Source: Gnetum montanum
Lineage: Eukaryota > Streptophyta > Gnetopsida > Gnetales > Gnetaceae
Length of the DNA stretch: 64,000 nucleotides
NCBI GenBank assembly: GCA_015680685.1
Contig: MNCI01015611.1
Location: forward strand, 19,297-83,296
Direction of reading: 5' to 3'
Positions 59,291-64,000 of the stretch are shown in pieces (the first letter of the stretch is position 1; every line of letters starts with the position of its first letter). The notes beneath the pieces are model-generated. The model saw only the letters and a list, made by a program, of their open reading frames with translations, searched no databases and had not been told where the DNA came from. A program made the translations under genes and the position numbers.

Positions 59291-60971
59291 TCATGCATTT
59301 CCCCTGCTGCCACTGTCACCAGTGTCCTTCAACTCTAGATCCAGTCCCAAAAGGTCGTCCTCCAGTGGGCCATCGTTTCTGGGAATTACCCCTTCATGAA
59401 AGATTGCTCCCTCATGAGGCTCTCATTCTGGCATTGGCTCCATAGGAGGACGCCCTTCATCACTTCGTTCCACTTCCGCTTCCACTGTTTCCTTTCCCAG
59501 CCCTTCAGCTGGCGTACCTTCTCTACCTCCTTCCGATACCTAGGCCAAAGAACATAAAAACAATTAGAATAAACAACGCTAGTCAGGAAATTTGCCGGCT
59601 AAGTCATGCGTAAACTTACTCGCGACGGCCCTGCTTCTACAGCAAAGGGAAGCTTGTCCAAGCCGGTCCACAGACGCTGCATGATTTCGTCCTCTGTTAG
59701 GTCTTGCCACACATCCTCGCCCGAAGCTGTCCCAGCTTTCACCTTCCCTTTCTCCACGCTACTCCAAGAGGGAGGATCTGGGAAGAAGGTAGGGATTGAA
59801 GCTTGATTCCCAGGGAAGACCATTGCTCTCTCTGGAGATGCAGTTACGGTCACCTGCTCCTCAAACTTCTTGAACGCTTCGAACGCTCCGATGGTGTCCA
59901 CGAAGACCTCTAAGGATCGAGCTTTAACAGCGGAATTGTGGTAGCGTTTTCTGTAGGCGGCGCTTTCCCTTTTGTATACGTGCTTGTGGTCCTTCTCTTT
60001 CTGTCCCCGTTCTTGCACGCCTACGCAGTAGTCCCTCCAGTCTCGACTTTTCTGAGCTAGGAGCTCTATTTGCATCCTTTACTCTACTAACGCTCGACTG
60101 GTCTGTATGCTATTTTTGACGACTGTCCAATAACGGGAGTGATCAATAACAGCAGTACGCCAGTCTTCGTCCCCTGTCACTCGAGCCTCTAGGAACTCGT
60201 ACCGCGCCCTCAGGTCCTCGACTTCCTTAGTCAAGGATTCAACCCTCTCTTCTGACCGCTGCAACTTCTTCCATAGGTTTTCATTCACTTTTCTACTTTC
60301 CCATGCGGAGCGTGTCGAGCATAACGCACATTTACGCATCTCCTCATAAATGTGGCGTGGCACGACTGCCCCATCAGGTGGGGGCTCCGCTGTGCCCAGA
60401 TCAATGGGCTCCGCGGGATCCCATCGGAGGTGAGCTCCTGACAGAAAATAAGCATCAATATGGATGCCACATTATCAAGACATTATGTTGTACCTTCGTT
60501 AACTTACCAGCGCCAGGTTCAATGCGTTCCAGACGCGCGATCATATCGCTGACGACACCTTCCATGAAGGCAAACTTATCGGGGAAGTCTCTCCACCTTT
60601 CGCTAACAGTAGCAGACGCTGAGGCTTCTCCTTCTCCTACAGCATAAATCAGGTTAGACATTACCCTTATTAACACATTCTTTCGCATACGCTAACACAC
60701 TCATTACCTCTTCCGGTGACAGTGGCGACCTCGTCGACATCCTCTGTATGTCTTTCTCTTTCACGCACCGAAGTCTGCGCGTCACTGGTTCCAGTCGCGG
60801 GGGCCTCCTCAAGTGCCCGGGTAGGTACGCAGCTCCCGCTAGCGGCCGGGGCCGCCTCACACCCTGGAGCCTGCACACGGCGTGTATTAACAGTTGAGGC
60901 CTCTTCTTCCAAAATTGAGGTCCCCTCCCCACGGCTTAGTACCAGCGCCCCTGTCGCAGGGGTCAATTGCC
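59291..60971 (-). other. Exons 5-8: disordered linker, coiled coil, acidic tail
   Basis: Exon 5 is Ala/Thr/Ser/Glu-rich linker. Exon 6 has FPDKFAFMEGVVSDMIARLE, helical. Exon 7 contains a clear coiled coil (WKKLQRSEERVESLTKEVED, then RARYEFLEARV) and, after a TAA at 60,079, a second charged helical part with ELLAQKSRDWRDYC. It ends with DVWQDLTEDEIMQRLWTGL. Exon 8 is acidic and Gly/Pro-rich, ending DLLGLDLELKDTGDSG. The layout (core, then coiled coil, then low-complexity tail) resembles the plus-strand 3' ORFs of the Athila-like elements at 16,800 and 33,490, but I see no clear sequence identity. Confidence 0.5.
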
Positions 60972-61087
60972 CTGACATTTTTGTTGTTTATACTACCATA
61001 TGTCAGCATATATAGTTTCAAACCATCTAAGTGAAACATTGCGTATACAGAAGTGAAACATTGCGTATACAGACTATTCACACTTAC

Positions 61088-62128
61088 CAGGCGGAGGCTT
61101 AGTCCGCTGCACCGTGAGCCCAACGGTGTGGCCTGCCTCGCCTCCAGGGGCCTCAGCCAGGCGGAGCCTCTTCCGCTGTGCTGTCGGCTCCACGATTTCC
61201 TCCGCCAAGCGCTTCCCCCGCGAGGCACCGCCGGTGTAGGTAGGCATTATCCCGCCTACACTGTCGAGACCTCGCACTCGGGGTGCTGTCATGCCTTTAG
61301 TTGTCACAGACATCGACTCTCCGATCCATTCTGGCGGATCCTACCCACAGGTAGTGCTAAGGATGTGGGCAATCCAAGGTTTGGATAGTTGGTCTCGGTT
61401 TTGCTATACCCAGACCCCATTCCTTTGAACGACCAGATACTCAGAAAACCACCGAAGGACAGCTATGAAAAAGGCATGGTGCACATTGAAGCGGGACTCA
61501 AGCTTCTCGCGAAGCTTGACCATTTCACTGTGCAACCCCTTGGCGAGATGGCTTCCCCAATCAAACCAGGCTCCCTCCTCCAGAACCTCTCGCATAATAC
61601 GCGTCTGTTCTACCGAAAAGAACCTCGCCTATGAGAGAGTCTTGGGAAAGGTCCAGGCCCGAAAAAGGGGATAAAGCGTCTTGGCAGTCCTCAGCTCGAA
61701 TTGCTCACAAGGAAACCCTTTGGTCTCCTTAGGGATTCTTGCCCACTCCTGCAGAAACTCCTCCACTCTGACGCTCCTCTTGGTCTTCACTTTTACGGGA
61801 AGGCCGCTGGAGGGAATGCCAAACAGGTCCGAGAAGAGCTGAGCGTTGATATCGAAGTTTACACGCACGTTATGCACGCGCGTGCTGAAATGATCTGCCT
61901 TCTCACTGAAGGAGTTAACCAAGCCTATCATCTCGCTGGCAGGGACATCAGGAGTTGCAGCCAAAAACAGGTGTATTAGCCCTGCGGCCTGGATCTTGGT
62001 GACCACTGCAACTGGGGCCGCCGAGTGGCTGAGCCAACGCTGTGCTTCCTTGATGTCCCCGTAACGAAAGAGGACATCTCTCGCCTCGCGGCCGGAAATC
62101 GTAAGGGTAATCTCCCAGGATTCCCTGA
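61088..62128 (-). other. Exon 4: central domain, transposon-ORF-like
   Basis: This is the largest exon (1,041 bp). It contains the sequence VRVNFDINAQLFSDLFGIPS and, after a TAG, GAWFDWGSHLAKGLHSEM with FFIAVLRWFSEYL. These recall the putative plant transposon protein domain seen in antisense or extra ORFs of Tat-type elements (V.F....I...F.IPS; DWG..L...L). The match is from memory of the pattern and needs a profile search. The end is basic, with KRLAEEIVEPTAQRKRLRLA, a possible nuclear localisation signal. Three of the five internal stops lie here. Confidence 0.4.
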
Positions 62129-62236
62129 CTGCAAGTAAAACATGAAAGTCAAAAACGCAAGTCAAAATGGAAATATTATTGTAATACGCATAACTCATAA
62201 CTACGCTCATAACATTAAAACACGCGGCTGCCTCAC

Positions 62237-63465
62237 CGGGGCCAAACGGCAATGGAAATTGTGGAAGCTCCCTCTCCACATCCTCGACACTGAGGGGCGG
62301 ATCCAGGGTCCAGTCCTCGTGCAGCCACCCGAGCTCCTGACAATTCTTGAAAGACTGCTCATAGCAGGTGTGGTACTCACACATTTCGTGGCCGATTTGC
62401 CCGATAACACCGGCACGAACGTTGTTAGTCGCGGTAAACACCTTTATTGCCATTTTAGCCCAGGCCAGCGTATCGCCATCGCCGATTAGCTGGTTGTCAC
62501 GTATAAAAAACCTGTACCATACATCGTAAGCTTAATCTACACTCTACATCTAGACTTCTCTTACATCAAAAACAGACATTGTAACATATAAAGACAATAC
62601 AGCTAGCCAGATCTGCTTACCCACCTGCGTAGTACACCGTGCCTTGAGGGTTCTGGAAGTACATTGACACATGGCGAGCCACGAACAACGTGTTGTATGT
62701 GTGATAACAGTTGAAGCGGGCCATATTCCAAACCCAGTGCAAGCTCCTTAGACCCCGGGAGCTGAGCACTTGGTCCTCGGAATAGCCCGTCTCAATGGCT
62801 CCGTCCGTCAGGTAAGCTAGAATCCCCTGCGAAGACCCCAGCAATAGGTGCTCTAAAATAGCACCAGCAACATCTCCGGCTACATTGGACCAAATAATGA
62901 TGCTGAAGTTGCGCAGCAAAAACTGCAGGAATTCCAGCGCCCCTTTTCGGAACCAAATGACCTTCCCCTGCACTCTGGTGTGAGGGGGAGGAACATTTGG
63001 GACGATAGGGTTCACCCAGCATAAAACCCCAATGATGTCCAGCATAATCAGGACGGGCTTCAGCGCGATGCTGTAGGCAAAAGCCAAGACTCATTAACAC
63101 CTACATCTACATTTGCATAACTAAAACAGAATTCGTAAAATGCAACCAGGCCGAAAATTGCCCAAACCCTTGCAACAATGCAAGGTTTATCTCTGACAAC
63201 GGCAACGAACGCAACCTCACCAAAACCCTCGCATTAACCCGAGGTTCGTAATTTCGACATTCGCATTCACGCAAAAGACATTCCAAAGCAAAAAAAAAAC
63301 AAAATAGACATATAGAACAAGCGTAAGCACAAGAAGAATGACCTACCGGTTAAGAGGCGTCGGGTCGCAAACATCGATCAGCGCCTGCGAGACACGGTTC
63401 AAACTTGCCTGCACCTCGTCGATTTTAGCCAGTCTTGCATTCTTCTCCTTCGCCTTCGGTGCCAT
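62237..63465 (-). other. Exons 1-3: NIF/FCP1-like HAD domain, degenerate
   Basis: Exon 1 gives a basic start (MAPKAKEKNARLAKIDEVQ). Exon 2 has ALKPVLIMLDIIGVLCW, then VIWFRKGALEFLQFLLRN and SIIIWSNVAGDVAGAILEHL. This order matches NLI-interacting-factor/FCP1 phosphatases: DLDGVL, RPG..eFL, WSS...N. The nucleophile Asp is kept, but the second Asp is Ile and RPG is RKG, so catalysis is doubtful. Exon 3 (GDGDTLAWAKMAIKVF...) is not recognised. The host phosphatases act on the RNA polymerase II tail and other phosphoproteins; here a binding role is more likely than an enzymatic one (inference). Confidence 0.55.
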
Positions 63466-64000
63466 TGCGATAGTTGTAAAATTTCTTCACAGCTTACTTG
63501 CAAATCCTCGCAAGGTTCCCCGTCCGAGCTCTCTGCTCTTCCTTCTCTCCGCTCTACCTTGCAGATTCAAATTTACGATAGCCAACAACTAGTTCTCATC
63601 AAAAAACCATCTACTTATACGCGAGGATCACCGACTTGATATTAGAATTAAGCGAAACTTTCCTGAAACGGAATCTGCAAATCTCGATATTAATGCGGCC
63701 GATATCGCACGCACCACTGTCCGAAATGACGTTAAACTACCACATCTTATCGCCTCGTAATCGGGTTACATTGATTACAAGCTTTGTCTATATTTTTCAA
63801 AACTCAGTTAGCCTCCACGTTCGGCGACATCACGTCACTTGTCTCCTAACCATTTACGCACTTGCTGGTTTTGCAGGACAGACGGAGAATGGACGCCGCA
63901 GTTTCAGCACCTTTAACTTTGACAGGCCCATACGGGAACTTAGTTAGACAGTTTGAGTCTACGCTAGTAGACATTAACCCCCCTTTAGAAAGCGTAACCA
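63466..64000. other. Upstream region of the antisense gene to window end
   Basis: No coding signature was found. It contains TATAAGTA (minus strand), another TTTACGC word (63,853) and a C-run (taaccccccttt, 63,973-63,984) that on the minus strand is a G-rich tract. The 3' LTR of the Tat-like element should lie beyond 64,000. Confidence 0.4.
63612..63619 (-). promoter_or_regulatory. Possible TATA box of the antisense gene
   Basis: The minus strand reads TATAAGTA about 150 bp upstream of the ATG at 63,465. That spacing would give a 5' untranslated leader of about 115-120 bp. It is a single motif, so support is modest. Confidence 0.35.

Larger units (their letters stand above)
59291..63465 (-). 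pseudogene. Eight-exon antisense gene carried by the Tat-like element, five stops
   Basis: Exons on the minus strand: 63,465-63,347; 63,070-62,621; 62,511-62,237; 62,128-61,088; 60,971-60,708; 60,636-60,508; 60,437-59,620; 59,539-59,291. All seven introns (276, 109, 108, 116, 71, 70 and 80 bp) are GT-AG, most with GTAAG-type donors. Phases match at every junction, giving 1,114 codons and a stop. Five internal stops (61,629; 61,404; 61,341; 60,079; 59,423) each fit one C-to-T change from CAG, CAA or CGA. The domains are given in separate entries. It faces gag-protease tail to tail, inside what appears to be the element, as known for extra antisense ORFs of Tat elements. Exon structure is read directly from the sequence; carriage by the element is inferred because the 3' LTR is out of view. 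Confidence 0.75.

Noticed and set aside
60303-62489. Plus-strand frames of 92-115 codons opposite the antisense gene
   Set aside because: They overlap exons whose splice and phase structure is coherent on the minus strand; no motifs on the plus strand.

Overview
The window is nuclear DNA of a large-genome seed plant. Almost everything in it is transposable-element debris. The families are plant-specific: Athila-like and Tat-like Ty3/gypsy elements, chromovirus-type Ty3/gypsy elements, an L1-type LINE, tRNA-derived SINEs, and LTRs of 0.8-1.7 kb. I see no intact host gene and cannot name the species. Most of 1-53,500 is AT-rich and its coding remnants are full of stops, many of which (TAG/TAA/TGA where CAG/CAA/CGA/TGG would be expected) fit old methylcytosine decay.

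Layout. 1-4,240: a decayed chromovirus (RNase H, integrase, putative 3' LTR) split by LTRs of one recurrent family, called here the TGATGA family because copies start TGATGAG and end CTCATCA. 4,240-10,165: a minus-strand chromovirus deletion derivative with LTRs, tRNA-Met-type primer site and about 0.7 kb of interior. 10,166-11,505: a gag remnant and putative LTR. 11,511-20,544: an Athila-like element with paired LTRs and a perfect 5-bp target duplication that has gag and a 3' coiled-coil ORF but no pol. 21,757-38,600: an L1-type LINE whose reverse transcriptase is split by a full-length Athila-like element (24,477-37,412) with gag, protease, RT, RNase H, integrase and the same 3' ORF. 38,700-43,700: diverged direct repeats, a solo LTR with perfect target duplication, and a SINE cluster. 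43,700-47,960: LINE fragment, one possible host-exon relic, another LTR, and AT-rich sequence. 47,960-53,515: a second decayed chromovirus, interrupted in its integrase by an LTR that has become a foldback element.

At about 53,511 composition changes sharply. Sequence to the window end is GC-richer, keeps CpG and has long open frames, so it is younger. It looks like the left part of a Tat-like Ty3/gypsy element: an LTR with tandem palindromes, primer site, gag, an assembly gap, and protease, but no RT or integrase. Tail to tail with gag-protease, on the minus strand, lies an intron-containing gene that I could reconstruct as eight exons (63,465 down to 59,291). All seven introns are GT-AG and the frame is kept across every junction. 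Its N-terminus resembles the NIF/FCP1 phosphatase fold with a degenerate catalytic motif; the middle recalls plant transposon-associated antisense ORFs; the C-terminal third is coiled coil. Five in-frame stops disable this copy. This gene, its apparent carriage by a retroelement, and the copy-specific palindrome cassettes in the U3 of several LTRs are the most interesting things here.

Assembly problems: a 680-N gap in gag, an unmerged contig overlap at 31,995, and an apparently inverted contig at 48,332-48,640.
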